A stretch of 64,000 nucleotides of DNA from Hypomyces perniciosus (GCA_008477525.1 SPDT01000008.1:868001-932000); one strand, 5' to 3'; counted from the first letter of the stretch, positions 32,479-45,201 are shown. A program made the numbers and translations. The notes: generated by a model not told the origin, from the sequence alone.

Positions 32479-33921
32479 CTATGTAAAAGTAATCTGTTTC
32501 CCCATCAAACTCCGGTAGGCATCATCGACCGCCTTTCTCTTCCTCCTCTTGACCTCCTCGTCTTCATTAAGCTCGTCCTTCTCGTCAACATCCTCGGGTC
32601 CAGGGAGATAGGGCATCCAGGCACGTATCTGCCCGTCCAAGTGGGCGCTGTAAATGGCACCGATCGAGCTGCCGCCTCCCATGACAGGGCCGAGCTGACC
32701 ACTCCCACCTCCCGCACCCCTCCAGACAATGCTGGTGATTCGGTTTCTCCCCATCTCACCGCCGCGGGGTCCCAAAGGATTCGTCGCACCGGCACTCCTC
32801 AGCCGCGTCACAATGTTTCCATAATGAAGGTCCAGCATGAGGATTTCTTGGTCATTTGGCCAGATCAAAAGTTGCCGACCCGTAGACAATCCCGAAGGGG
32901 ACACCAGGAAACCTGCGGTCTTGGCATGCTGATTTTGAATGATGGACCCAAAGCTGGCGAGCGTATTCGCCCCTGTATCCGCGTCCCAGACCCGGATACG
33001 ACGATCAAGTCCAGCTGTTACTATATACCGCCCATCGTCTGTCCACTGTAGTCCATTAATAGCTTCATCATGGGCTTGGGCCGAGGTTCGGAAATGGGGC
33101 ATGCTGGTCCAATCAGACCCTGCCGCAGTAGCATGTCTGAACCTATGCACAACGCCCAAAGAATCTTCTTGATCAAGCTGCGCAATAACCCCACCAGCGC
33201 GCCGTATATCCCATATGCGGGCCTTTCCATCCGCATGGCCGCTGACGAGTATATGCTCGTGGCGCGGACTCCAAGCCGTGCACAGGACAGGACCCCCGTG
33301 AGCAACAAGGGCTTGGACAGCCGACCCGGACTTCAGGTCCACCAGTCGCACGTTTGAGTGCTGAGTCGCGCAGGCAACAAGCAAGTGATCAGCGATCGGA
33401 CTGGTGGAATGCGAGTATATAGTCGCGTTGAGGTCAAACTCTGCTGACAGGGTCGATCTCTGTGTAGCCCAGAGTTTCAAGGACTTATCGTAGGAGCTCG
33501 ACAGGAAAGCGTCGCGATCGAAAGGATAAAAGGCCAGATGCGTAATTCCATGGCTGTTTCCGCCACTCCTCGGACCCCCAGTAGATCTCGCGATCGTGGC
33601 CACAGGCCTAAACGTATGGACCTTGTTCGGATTCGCGCAGGTCTCCAAGTCCCAGATCTTGATGGACCCTTCCGCACCCCCTGAGAGGAGTATCCGGCCG
33701 TCAAACTTTTCCAGTGCAAGGCTACTCACTCCTGCACCGTGAGCACGTATGTTATGGACCCGTTCCTCCAACCCGGAGGCGCTGTCGCGCGATACTATCT
33801 CGCCATTGAAGCGGTGTTGCGGAGCCGGAGCAAAGGAGCGAAGCAAATCTGCGGCGACGGTTTGACCGAACTCGCGAGGGCGGAGATCACCCGCTTCTCG
33901 AGCAAACAGGCGAGCCTGCAT
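32479..33921 (-). CDS. CSA/ERCC8 (Rad28-like) WD40 protein
   Basis: A single uninterrupted 480-residue frame. It starts MQARLFAREAGDLRPREFG, as expected for the CSA family, whose short helical N-terminus contacts DDB1. WD40 blades run from about residue 55 to 420: GGAEGSIKIWDLET, SSYDKSLKLWATQ, SGHADGKARIWDIRRAG and AGLDRRIRVWDADTG are clear. The last 45 residues are acidic then basic (DEKDELNEDEEVKRRKRKA). CSA is the substrate receptor of a Cul4-DDB1 ubiquitin ligase that acts on stalled RNA polymerase II in transcription-coupled repair; budding yeast Rad28 is the counterpart. Function is by family only. Confusion with other DCAF-type WD40 proteins is possible but the N-terminus argues for CSA. 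Confidence 0.85.
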   Translation of the reverse strand: MQARLFAREAGDLRPREFGQTVAADLLRSFAPAPQHRFNGEIVSRDSASGLEERVHNIRAHGAGVSSLALEKFDGRILLSGGAEGSIKIWDLETCANPNKVHTFRPVATIARSTGGPRSGGNSHGITHLAFYPFDRDAFLSSSYDKSLKLWATQRSTLSAEFDLNATIYSHSTSPIADHLLVACATQHSNVRLVDLKSGSAVQALVAHGGPVLCTAWSPRHEHILVSGHADGKARIWDIRRAGGVIAQLDQEDSLGVVHRFRHATAAGSDWTSMPHFRTSAQAHDEAINGLQWTDDGRYIVTAGLDRRIRVWDADTGANTLASFGSIIQNQHAKTAGFLVSPSGLSTGRQLLIWPNDQEILMLDLHYGNIVTRLRSAGATNPLGPRGGEMGRNRITSIVWRGAGGGSGQLGPVMGGGSSIGAIYSAHLDGQIRAWMPYLPGPEDVDEKDELNEDEEVKRRKRKAVDDAYRSLMGKQITFT

Positions 33922-34294
33922 TCATCTGGACTTGCGCAAGTTACGAGACACGTAACTTGTCGTGCGTAGCGCTGGAGTTGGCGATCGCGAAAGCTCTGCG
34001 TAGTGAGGCGCAAAGTGCTGTACCAATGTCCGTGTGATGTCACTGAGGTGGTGTGGCTAGCTAGTGGCAAAGACACGCTACTAATGCACCCCACATCGCT
34101 GAGGCTCTGCTGGGTCAAAACTTCACTTCTTCGTTTTACGACAGCTACGGTTGTGGTTTTTGACAAGTTACGGATCGCGCGCACCTATACTTGCAAAAAA
34201 TCATGGTTCTTTGTATGACGCGATTTGGTCGCCTTTTCACCTCGGTTCCCAATCCGTGAGGCAGACACGAAGGACGGTCTGTTGGGCATCAACC
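33922..34294. promoter_or_regulatory. Bidirectional promoter, CSA-type / RRN10-like genes
   Basis: The two divergent genes start 373 bp apart, so the promoters must overlap or adjoin. A hairpin lies next to the CSA-type start (separate entry). No TATA box is evident. Confidence 0.55.
33937..33959. repeat. Perfect 9-bp inverted repeat 16 bp before the CSA start
   Basis: CAAGTTACG (33937-33945), loop AGACA, CGTAACTTG (33951-33959). If it is within the CSA transcript leader it could form a stem just ahead of the start codon; alternatively it may be a dyad protein-binding site in the shared promoter. Confidence 0.75.
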
Positions 34295-35031
34295 ATGGAA
34301 TCGACAGAGGACACCACACAACACTCGGCACTGAGCGAGGGCGACAATTTGGAATCGCCTCCTCGACCAAGGCCTTCTCGCACTCGCCACCGAGGCTCGC
34401 GCGCATTCGCAACCGTCTACGATGCCGTCGCAGGTAAAATTGCAAATCTCCAACGACCTGAGAATCGTCATCACGTGAGACTGACCGTATGCAAGGAAGA
34501 GTCACGTATGATAAGGTGCTTAGAGATGAGGGTCATCAAAAGAAAATATTACAAGCCGGGGTCGACCAACAACCATCGATCCGAGACAACTTCATCCTCG
34601 CCCCAGAGGAGGTTTTGTTCCGGCGCAAGGACGCCCCGGAGCGCTACGAGGAGCATGACATATACCGCGGGAACGACCGGGAGCTCCCCAATGGTGGTGG
34701 AGGTGTTCTTCCCGAGAGCGACCTTCTCAAGGCTATGCATGAGTACTCCAGCGAGTTCTATGGTGTCTTGAACCGGGAACAGCCACGGTTCAAGGGTGGG
34801 CGCAATGTTGATGAATGCAGTATGGATGAGACAGCGCTCTTGGCATTCGGCATCTTACTAGAAGAGGCGGGCCGAGAGATCCTCGGCCGACGCGGCCACC
34901 TTGTATTCACAGAAGGCTTCGATGATGACGAAGACTCCCGCGGGGACGAAATGACGCAGGATCCTCAATCGGTGGTTGGGCAGCAAGGCGTTGGTTCATG
35001 GCGATCGGGGTCGAAAAGGAGGAAGATTTAA
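34295..35031 (+). CDS. Probable RRN10-like subunit of the RNA polymerase I upstream activation factor
   Basis: Exon 1 is 34295-34474 (60 codons, GTGAGA donor). Exon 2 ends at 35031; its start is uncertain because AG sites after 34515, 34530 and 34539 all restore frame, giving about 224-232 residues. A block GVLPESDLLKAMHEYSSEFY, then a gap and MDETALLAFGILLEEAGREIL, matches the pattern I know from yeast Rrn10 (a short II-PD-DL...HYYA segment, then DETSL-TLG-LIE). Rrn10 is part of UAF, which binds the rDNA promoter and recruits RNA polymerase I factors. The N-terminus (SRAFATVYDAVAGKIANLQRP) and the basic tail SGSKRRKI, a likely nuclear signal, are fungal additions. The assignment rests on remote pattern similarity. 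Confidence 0.55.
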
Positions 35032-37053
35032 AACTGGGGAAGCTACTTGCAATGTTGAAAATTAACCCTGACCAACGGCCCGCGGACCTTGAGACCATTG
35101 CCGTGCTGCAAGACTAGTACTGCAACTCACTTTGAGTTTCTTTTTCGTGGTGGTCTGTCCATCTGTGAACAACCAACAACAGATCATTCGACCTATACTC
35201 GGTCTCCAAGACTGAATACACGCCTTTGAACAAATACACGCCCTAGCCGGGCTACCATTTTACGGCATGTCTTACTACGACATGTGTCTACAGGATGAGA
35301 AATTTTTCGTCTTCTGCTATTATTGGAAGGCCAAGCTATCAAGGTACCTTTCCGTGAAACCTCGTTGACGTGACGCCAAGCAACTCCAGACTCGGCCGTC
35401 TTTGACCCCCCCGCCATCATTTTTGCTTGGCAAGGTCTGAGAAAATAGGTACCACTTCTTCCCAGATGTTCTGGATACAATAGGAACATCATCTGGTGGT
35501 TGGTTGTTGCTGGTACTATTGTCAGTTGTAGGGCCGTCCTGGGTCTTTCTCGGGTTGAAGCTGCGGGCAACAACATATTAACAAGCCCCAGATGACACGG
35601 CTGAAGTGGATCTGGGGAGTGCCTTCAACATGGTGAGGAGGTGGCAGTGATGGAACGGAGCGTAACACAATCTCTTCAGCAATCTTGATCCTGTGAAGGC
35701 TCCAGCCCGGCAAAAAGCGACAGATCGATAAGTCAGTCGCACTGAGAGTGGGACAACTCACCAATGTGGTGGCCTCACAAAGTGCAAAAGAGAGGCATTT
35801 TATGCCCCCACATCAGCCCTGTAATAGACCATAACCATGTACTCGTAGGCCAAAAGGCGTCTCTCGTGCGTCATGTTGGCCGCTGTATCATGCAATATCA
35901 ATCACACGAAAAAAACAAGAGAGGCATGCTCTGCGGTTGCATTGCATCTACAGCAACTAAAACACGGACCGTCCAATAGCAGCGGGTGCAAGATCCGACC
36001 AGGCTCGTATCCCGACCAACAACAGACAGTCAACCGCGATCTCGCCATGTATGTAGAAGCGTGTCGTTTTGTTGAAATTTTTACCGAATGCGTGTACCAC
36101 GACTTCTCACCGGGTTTCTGCTCCCCCGCCACTGCACTGCACTGCCCAGCCAAACAAAGCAAGCAAACCCCTCTTGCACAGGCCCTTTTGTCGTGCTACG
36201 CACACATTCAAGGAATACTACATTATTATGGACTCGCATGTATGCGTGAAGCCGGATAGTATCGCCCTCTACGTTTGTTTGTTTGTCGTCGCAATAAAAT
36301 TGAGTGGCTATCAATCAGCAGATGTGGCAGCTCAAGGATGGATCGAACAAGGGCTTCAGGCCGGTCACCCAAAGGTTTGCCTACGCCAGTTTCCGACGGG
36401 AAATCCTTCGGTCAGTTCTTTTGTGTTTTGTGTTTGTGTTCCGTTTTGATTCCTGGTCTGTCACATTTTGGTTTTTCCCGTTATGGCGTGTATTACTACA
36501 TACTACACCGTACTACTCGTACTGAGATATTAGATTGTAATCATAAAAGCACGCCGAGAAGAGAGGGGACAGTTACGCCCGTACAGTATTACATATCATG
36601 CGATTTTTTACAAAAAGTGACATGATTCATGTTCTCCATACTACCTTGCGAGTAGCACTCCGTCGTTGTGAACAGAATAAAGCGAGGCCGTAAACTTGCG
36701 CCCAACGCGGCGTAGGCGTCTATTGCTCCTGCGATATTGGCCACATGGGGCCCGTGATGGTTCAATCAATATTGGCCACGCAGGGAAGAGGACAAAAAAA
36801 ACGTGCCAGGCCTGGGTTTGGATCCATGCCAGTGTTCGCCCACACCCTCTGCACGCAAGGATCAAGCATCTTGCGATCAATTTCTTGCCCGCCCCTCCGA
36901 GAGAAATGGGCCTTTTTCATTTAGTGGAATCACCAACCGGCTGAACTTGGAAGGGGGGGGGGATAAAAGTGAGGCGAATGGAGGCTGTTTGCTATCGATT
37001 TTAGTTTTGATTGCTCTGGTATATTAATACTTATTTTCCATTATGACCTTTAG

Positions 37054-40000
37054 TACGAAGTAGGTATGAATGAATGAATAGATAAAAAGGGCTGCAGAGT
37101 TCCGCATCCTCGAGCTGTGCGAGTACATAGAGTAGAGTATACAGAAGGTACTGTACGGAGTACAGGGGACTGTGTTTGCGGTTGGTTCTAGGACAGGCAA
37201 TGCGTGTCAACATCTGTGCAACTGATATCTGCTCATATCTGTTGGCCCCAAAACGGCAATTAATCAATGCTGCATTTACGGAAAGCTCCGTTAATATTTC
37301 ACACACTAAGAAGGATCAGTTCTTACGGAGTACAAATATACGAAGTACAAATGTTCTTATGTGCGTTTGCGCCCTTTTAGCCGTCTTATTAACGACGCAA
37401 GCCGCGATACAGAGATTGTTTCCCCTCTTCCCAAGGCCCACGTTGCGCTCCTTCGGTGACCGTTTAGAATTTTCATAGGCAATATACTCCGTAGCTCAAC
37501 GGCTCCTGAATGAGTATCCAATACATAGTACGACCTCGTACCATCTCATCTCCTCTACGAGTTCATCCGGCAATAGGCGAAGTACGGGTGTTGACGTATG
37601 AATATGAACTAATTCATTGTGTTCACATGATGCTCGTTGTGGGGATTGTTAGTGAACACGATAGTAGTAATACTACCACTCCGTGCAGTGATAGAGTTGT
37701 AGCAGCAGAAGCATTTCAAATACCCTTCAATCGATGTGACGTCGGAATACTGTTTGGTGTCGGTACAGATCTCCATCAAGGCCAGAAAAGGGAAACCCTT
37801 TCTCCTCATACCACCACACCTCATATAGATATGTACTACCCACCGGAAGAGCGAACTTCCAAACGCACCGCTCTATCAACGGCATCAACGGAACGGTGTT
37901 CCGTTTCCACTTGGTGACTGTTAGTAACAATGCAACGCCAACTAGACTAGAGGAAACCGTTGGGTTGGGCTCCAAAACGGTGCGCTACGGCAGAACGGTA
38001 GGCCGTTGGTTTTGGTCCCTCTCACGTATTTAGCCAGATTCTCGGTCCGAAAATCTCATCCAATGCCAACAACCGTGAGCGGTGAAGGAAGAAAGAGAGA
38101 AGGAGGGAAGAAAAAGACCACTTGGGACGGGCTATGCTGCCTCTAGGGGACGCCATTCCGACTCACGCACCTTAGCCTCAATCTTAGTCCGGTGTTGAAG
38201 AGGAAGAGAACGACTACTACCTGTATTAGGTAGATGCTCTCCTGGGCTTAGCGCGATTCGCGCGGTTTTCTCAACAATGGGGAATGTGCAAATCCGATGC
38301 TAGAGGTTCCGGCTTGATTAATAATACTAGGAGGATACCAACACCCTCACTCACTCACGGACGAGTGGGCTGTGATAGATGACATTGATGAGAGGAGTTG
38401 GCCCAGACACTACGGAGTATTGCTGGCTGCTATTCTAGAATGACCAGTGCGAGCTACGGAATAAGCCGTCAATGCCGTTAATGTCATTCCCCTCATCCCA
38501 AAAAAGTCCACCAAAGGGAAAAAAGCAACGACGGCTCACGCGTTTCGTCTTTGCTTTTTTATCCGACCAAAAAAACAAATAAAAATTTGATCGCAAGACG
38601 GGGACATGTCGAATGTGACCAGTGAGATTTTTTTTGGTTTTTCCTCGTAGTCATGGAGGCGCGTGCTTGGCTGTCTTTTTTTGAGGCGTCCGACGTGTCA
38701 GGGTAATGAGCATGGAGGCGATGTTATCGCGATTCGAACAAGCAAGAGAGAATACTTGTTTGAACTCGAGGGCCAAGGGTGGCAGGGTTACCCCGTGGAT
38801 AGCCCCCAGCAATGATCTCGCAGGTCTCAGATGGTGACTCCCAATCTCGGTATTATTTGCCCCAACCACGCCCATAGGAGCGAGCATAGACTTGAGGGCT
38901 CTCTCATCAATTACGGTGAGGCGTGCAACGTAAGAAATTGGCCTCGTCCCAGGAGATTGGGAACGGTATGTGCTTGACGTAGTAGTTGTACTATTACTAG
39001 TACCGGATCAGTAATAATGCAACTTTGTGTCGTAGTGTATGACAAAAAACGTGGAGATAGGCATGACATTAAGAGAGACCACGAGCAAAACACGCGTTGG
39101 TAGTACTACCCTTCGGCATCCGCGCGCGTGCTGACGATTATTGTCTGAAACATGTCCAAAACATCCACACGGCAGTGAGCTCTCGCTTTGATTAGAAAAC
39201 CATGTCGAGTTTCTGGGACAAAGTTACTCATGATCGCCCACCCCCATGAGCCATGTTCATTGACCTTTCGTGAAAAGTCCCTGTGAGTTAGGGTCGATCC
39301 CATCAAGCCTCACATCTCTAGACTCTCCTCCGCCCGCGCCCGACTGTCTGGTTGTAGCACTGGGACTAGGAACGCCACTTCCATGGGCCGGAATTGCTTT
39401 TGTGTGGTGGGTGTTCTTTGAGGTGTTTCCTCACTGCGTGGCTGAAAGAAGAGACAAGAACTTCAATACCTCCTCTCCCAGCCAGTTGTGCTAGTGGTAA
39501 ATAACTTTTTGCTAAAATCCTAGCGCCCCTATTCCCGTGCTCCGCGCTTTCTTCCTCTCATCCCTATCCGGATTCTTGGAGCTCAGAATTGGGGGTACTA
39601 GTACTCCGTAGTATTGGGCCACGGCACCACATAGACAGATTCAATGGCCAAGGAATTGGTACCCAATCGCCGGCTCTCCAGGGACCAGGTCTTCACGAGT
39701 TGGTATGCCATTAGGTCTGTTCTCGGAGCTAGCAAGCTAGGTAAACTGCCCAGTGGTCCATGAATTCGCTGCTTCCTTGGTTTTCCCCTGCTTTCTTTTG
39801 TTCGCCTAGATAAACTTGACAGGTCATATCGGAAGCAGTATGCTCCGTTAATGTACTCCGTACGAGTACAGAGATTGACAGGCACAGGTGGCCCGAACAC
39901 TGACCCAGGGGGAGGCAAAGAATCCACGATTGGACCAGTTTTGAGTGATCGTCTCCTAGGGAAACTCGGCCGACCCGGAACCGTGTCATCGGTGCCGCAC

Positions 40001-40916
40001 GGGTTACTTGGCGAGGTGCTAAAGGCGCCATTGCCACCCCATCCTTGGGCTATATTGGACGGCCAATGCTCAAATTCCTGGCCAGGCGATCACCTCACTC
40101 CCCTCCTTGGTAGGAGGAGGGGGAAAAAGCAAAGTTTGGTGATAAGAGGATGGGGAACGAAAGGATGGCGTTTCCCTTCTCGTCGCAAATCCTCCGTACG
40201 GTAGTACTCCGCACTTCGTATTCCGTATACGAGTAGGAATCCTCTACCGAGTTAGCAGAACCAAACGGTACTCGTAGTAGTAGTAACATTTGGAAAATAC
40301 TCCGAAGTACGGTAGTATATAATACACGTGGCCCGGCCCCTAAAGCGGGTGGCAGTTGGAAGAAATTGAAAGTGAGCAAATGATGACGAAATCAGGCTTG
40401 TGTTGTCCTGTGAGCTTGACCGTGCTGCATCCGTCAGTTCATTAGGAACGGCACGAGCCTTGTGCACACAAAGACAGGTACATAAAATGGGAGACATGCC
40501 CATGGGGTCGAGAAGTGCATGCGGCTACAGGTTGCGGGTGGCGTTATGCAGGAACCTGACGCGCATCTTGGGTGGTTCATAACTAACACAACGGGGACTT
40601 CGTTTTAAACGTCATTCGAGCATAAATATTTATCCTCTGCACAAGACAAGATGAAGACTTGGTGCTTATGCGACCCAGATACCTAGGCAACAGTCGAATT
40701 GAACTGCCATAATGCAAAAAGGCGTGCTCCGAGAAAGAATAAAGTCTACCGTATGAAGTACTCTGAGCGAGAGCCAGGAGTCAGGGCATCTCCGAACCGG
40801 TGAAAGGTGCGTCAAAGCAGCTCACATGAGCACCAGGACCTGCGCGAGATGACGAGGAAGATCGCCAATTCTGGGGCTGGGCAACGTGGTGGCCACTTGG
40901 CGTCCAGTACTCCGTA
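37054..40916. repeat. Dispersed TACGRAGTA motifs, copies at 37-41 kb
   Basis: TACGGAGTA or its complement at 37154-37162, 37324-37332, 37495-37503, 38411-38419, 39602-39610, 39854-39862 and 40908-40916; TACGAAGTA at 37054-37062 and 37339-37347. Many are embedded in related TACGAGTA / GTAGTAC sequence, so imperfect copies are more numerous. Confidence 0.85.
37887..37905. repeat. Perfect 8-bp inverted repeat
   Basis: AACGGAAC (37887-37894), spacer GGT, GTTCCGTT (37898-37905), in the gene-poor region. No role assigned. Confidence 0.7.
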
Positions 40917-43068
40917 TCATATCATATGCCCAAAGCTTCCAGCCAGGTATCCTCGCAGGGCGAAATTATGTGCGAATCTTGGAAGAGAATACAGAGAGGT
41001 GGGCTCCTCCTAGGGTGGACGCTCGGACGTGGTTTGATGACACCTCTCATTAAAATTCATATTAATTCGTGCTATTGTTTGGAGTACAGAGAGAAGACGG
41101 CTTGCAGACTAGAGCTCGCTCAACTGAAATGAAATGGAAAGGATGACCGACCTCCCTCTGTCAGCAATCCAGCCTCTATTTGACGATGAGAGTTCGGGTT
41201 TATGGTGTGAAAAATAGAGACCATAATAACGGTTAATATTTGGTGAGAATAAACGTACGATTTTTCGCGATATCCGAGCTTTTGTCATCGTGATGCGCCC
41301 CAGATCAACTGTGGATACTCTGGGCATTTTATTTTTGCGGTGGAAGAAAGCACATACATAATCCACCACAACCCTTGAATGGTAGCAAGACTCGTGCTAG
41401 TAATGCCTAGTAGACAAACCCTGGTGATAAAAATTTTCTAGCTCTCAACCAGAATGAAACGTCTTTGGCGGTCTGTCTCTGGAGGAAATTGGCTGGAACA
41501 GTTGACAGTATGAGTAGGTAGTAGCAGATGACAGTAGGTGTTCAGTTAGTAAGTACCCTTATTAAGTGTCCGTTTGCAGACCGTTAGACAGACGCCAACG
41601 GGCCTCCTTCATCGGCGACCTGTGCGAATGTTGTACAGTCCATCCCCTGAGGGTTTCACACAGTGGTGCCCAATTGGCTTAGACATGTGAGATACTCCAA
41701 CGATGTATTTTAGTATTAGCAATCGCAAGCCCGGGTAAACTCTGCTTAACGTGTATGAGACACTGATGGAGACCGCCCTGTGCAAACAGCGCCAAAACGC
41801 CCACTGAATTACCAAGGCCGCCTAGGCCGCATCAAAATGCCGACAAACCCCGATAATACGAGGAAGTATGAGTACGATAATACGGTTACGGTGACCCCAC
41901 TCGGCCACCAGGCTACTATCGCCAACCTCTTACAATGTCATCCCTCACTTTGGTATCGTTAAGGCTTGTTCACGCACACGAAGCTCGATGGGAGATCCCG
42001 CCAAAAAGTCAAAAAGGTGACAAGCTATCGCAACAAGGCTACTTGTACAATCTTATTGTTGGCTACCACGGGTGAATATGGGGTGCCGACGGAGCGGGAC
42101 TTTAAAACTAGCTAGCTATTTCGAGGTAGAGGGTTCTTAGTGACCTCATCCTTGGGCAATCTCCAACTCGCACCGTCTACTTCACTCTTTGCTTTTCGAC
42201 GGCGCCAGAACGACTCAGAACTACGCCTCGTCGTAGCGCCAATGGAGGTGAATGCAGGGGTAAGGGAGGCTCGTCTATGTATGACTCGAAGACCGAAAAC
42301 ACAGCTCGTCGTTTACCTATCATGATGTGTCGTGTTCTGTATTCCGGATGTTTCTCAACGCCATGGCCATGTATATATACTGCTATTGGGGGTGTGTGAT
42401 GTTCGTGGAGGCAACACCTTGACACATTGTGGTAGGGTCATGAACGATGCCGATTGGCCGAGCGCTTTGATGGTTTTAGCCTCACTTACCCTAAACCACA
42501 AATTCTATAGAAAAGAGACAACGAAAAATGCATGACGTTATATCTATCTTGCAGGCGATTGGGATTACTTACCAAGCTGCATCTTACGGGGCGTTCGGCG
42601 CACATAAAAAAAATATTAAAAAAACGTGCCTTTTGCATACGAGTAGACTCTAAGCATGTAGGGTCGTGGCGATTGGCGCTATGCATGAGATTCGCCATCG
42701 TGAACTGATCGAGTTACCAGGTAGCTGGGAAAGGAGCCGCATCGATTGATTGGCACGGCACGGACTACCTGCCAGTCCAGACACACATAGCAGGTGCGTG
42801 GAAAAAAGAATGTCAGCTGAACATGGGGATAGAAATGGCCCTCTTTGCCGCACCAAGTACGTGCGAGTACTCGTATGGAGTAAGACCCACACAGGCAGCG
42901 GAGTAATACATAGCATTCGAGTGGGATGCCCAGCTGGCTCAACGGGTTTGCCAACGGTAAACCGTTGTGCGTGTCTCTCTATTGCACCGTCGCTGCATGA
43001 ACGGAAAATTGGAACTTTTACGGTGTGGGTTAGTAGACATCTGAGCGGTTGCCTGCCAGTAGTAGTAG

Positions 43069-43818
43069 TACGAAGTACTCGTAGTGGAGACTCTTTACGG
43101 CCTAACACATCGTGGCCCGTGACCAAGAATCAGGTCTCCAACAAATGGACACAATTGACGTGGTCTGGGAAAGGGCAAGTTTCCGGACGATCGGCGTGTC
43201 CGTCTCACGTGGAGTTCTCCCTTGCATGACCACGCTAGAGTCACAAGGCTAATGATATCAATCAACATGGACTCCCTTCACTCTCGGGTGTTTGCAAGAA
43301 AAAAATCGGAGGATTGTCTGGGCAGAGTCCAGAGCGAGTTCTCAGCGGCGCTGTGCGCTGACCCGCTCATCTTTAGCGGGCTCTATAGTGGCTGCATGGC
43401 GCGCTACCACGCCGGGCCCCACGCAACCACCACATCTTTGCTCAAGGCACGCTCCACTCGGCTCCTCTCAGCTGGTAGATACTACTAATACTGACTACAC
43501 CTTTGTAGACTGACTGAGCTGTCCGCCTTTTTTATCCATTTTCCTTCTTCGCTTTTGGGGTCGTATGTACTCTGTACGAAGTATGACTCTTGAATTTGTG
43601 ATGCAAACCGTATTGTCGTATGAATGCTACTTGACATGTCAGCCGTGGCCATGTCTGACGGAAGCAGTGCTGACTTGAGGTATTCTTTGTGTATAGGTAG
43701 GCACGAAGTACAGAGTACTAAGGTACCCATATATTGATTGATTGCTTGCTTGGTGATGCAACCCCACGAGGCACCAGCAAGCAAGCAAGCAAGCAAGACG
43801 GGCAAATTGTACGGAGTA
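43069..43818. repeat. TACGRAGTA motifs at 43 kb
   Basis: TACGAAGTA at 43069-43077 and 43575-43583, TACGGAGTA at 43810-43818. Confidence 0.85.
43777..43796. repeat. (GCAA)5 microsatellite
   Basis: Five exact tandem copies of GCAA, followed 50 bp later by an A-rich low-complexity stretch (43848-43876). Confidence 0.9.
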
Positions 43819-44385
43819 CGGTACGCAAACTCATACAACAGCGGTATAAAAAACAAAAAAAAAAACAAAAAAAAACAGAAATAATGCTAAATACCGAACG
43901 TGTGCCGCACGTTAGCTTGCATGCGGAGTACATACAGCAGTAATTGGTCGCCGTATGAAAATACAGTCTACTCGTAGAAGGGTACAGAGGTACATAGTAG
44001 TATGTACGAGTACTGAAGTAGTACTCGTACTGAGGTACTGAGTGTTTGAAGTAAACGCGACTCGTCGGTCAACCCACGCGCACCTCTGGAGAAGCACACA
44101 CTGCAATCGCTTCTGCTCACCCCCCGTTCAAACGGTACTCGTATCGCAGGCATCTGTTCATTGGCTGCCAATGCCCTCATCGTCATCGTACCCCAACACC
44201 CTCGAGCCGCCGCAGCGTCGCGACGAAGAAGAAAAAAAGAAGCTCGGCAAACGACAGGGGTGCCGTGTCACCAACATCATTGTCCCCGGTAGGTACCTTT
44301 ACCTACGACTAAACGTGCCCACACCTCTTCTTCTTCTCTCGCCCGCAGGCTGCAATTCCAACCACCCCCCGGTCCGTCCATTCAC

Positions 44386-44415
44386 CAGGTCAGGTCAGGC
44401 CAGGCCAGGCCAGGC
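44386..44415. repeat. (CAGGY)6 tandem repeat
   Basis: Two CAGGT and four CAGGC units in direct tandem, about 0.8 kb upstream of the Zn2Cys6 start. A second short array of TTGGGTAC units follows at about 44512-44536. Confidence 0.9.
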
Positions 44416-45201
44416 TGGTACGTACCCTCCCGCCGCTGGTGACCCATATGGCCCGCCATATGGCTCAAAGCCCATCTGAACCCCTGCTCGGACTAGTAGC
44501 TCGTTGCTGAGTTGGGGTACTTGGGTACTTGGGTACCTCCCAGGATCCATTCCCGAGCTTGCGCCAGCCAGTGAGCAGAGGCATCTCGGCTTACTGGTCT
44601 AGCTTTTTTGTTGTGCTACCACCACCCTCAGTCTTGTCTCTCAAAGTTCTTCGTCGACATCCCCCTCCCCCTTCGACCATCGCCCGTCATCTTCGTTGCC
44701 GCCTGGCGCCTCGTTCTGCTGCCCGCTGCCCTTGCGAGAGAGAAAGATACATCGTTTCCGTCGGGCACTGGCCGCAGGTACGTCTGGGTACCTCGCCTTG
44801 GCAGACTCTGTCTGTCTCGTCTTCCTCTCGTCCTCCTCTCGCGCCCACCCCCACGGCTGCCGGCTGCCGGAGCACAGCTCGTTCAAGCTTGCTCTCAACC
44901 GTCACTCTTTTATTTTTATTTTTTATTTTTTCCTGCTGCCCAACTAATACTTTTTGCTGATCCCCCCTTTGCCGTGTCCGCGTCTGGGCTGGGGGCTTGG
45001 CCGAGGCTTCGAATACCGCCGCTCAAGGCCCAATTATCGAACGCCGTTTCTTCAAGCTTCCGAGCTTCACTCCCCGGCGTCTGGTGTTTCGCCCTTCAGC
45101 CCATGGCCCAAACGCCCCTCCGTGGTCCTTGCTTCACCTTTTCGCCTCGTTCCTGATTATGTATCCGAGTTCCCTGGCTGCTGTCCATAGACCTCGCAAG
45201 C

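Larger units (their letters stand above)
35032..45201. other. 10-kb gene-poor region
   Basis: No open frame in this stretch exceeds 182 codons and none shows a recognisable domain, codon pattern or splice chain I can support. It contains many TACGRAGTA motifs, A/T homopolymers and short microsatellites. I see no transposase, reverse transcriptase, long terminal repeat or obvious RIP-style TA enrichment. The last 700 bp is pyrimidine-rich and is probably promoter and 5' leader of the Zn2Cys6 gene. Non-coding RNAs or heavily split genes cannot be excluded. Confidence 0.55.

Noticed and set aside
36953..36962. Poly-G and other homopolymers considered as telomere or transposon tails
   Set aside because: They are isolated, without target-site duplications or telomeric TTAGGG repeats.
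37510..37917. 135-codon frame in the gene-poor region
   Set aside because: No recognisable motif, and several similar chance frames occur nearby on both strands.
44386..44415. CAGGY array considered as a CRISPR-like repeat
   Set aside because: Units are 5 bp with no spacers; it is a simple tandem repeat in a eukaryote.
35032..45201. Decayed transposon or RIP-mutated block
   Set aside because: No terminal repeats, no element-like frames and no clear TpA-rich composition visible by eye; not excluded by calculation.
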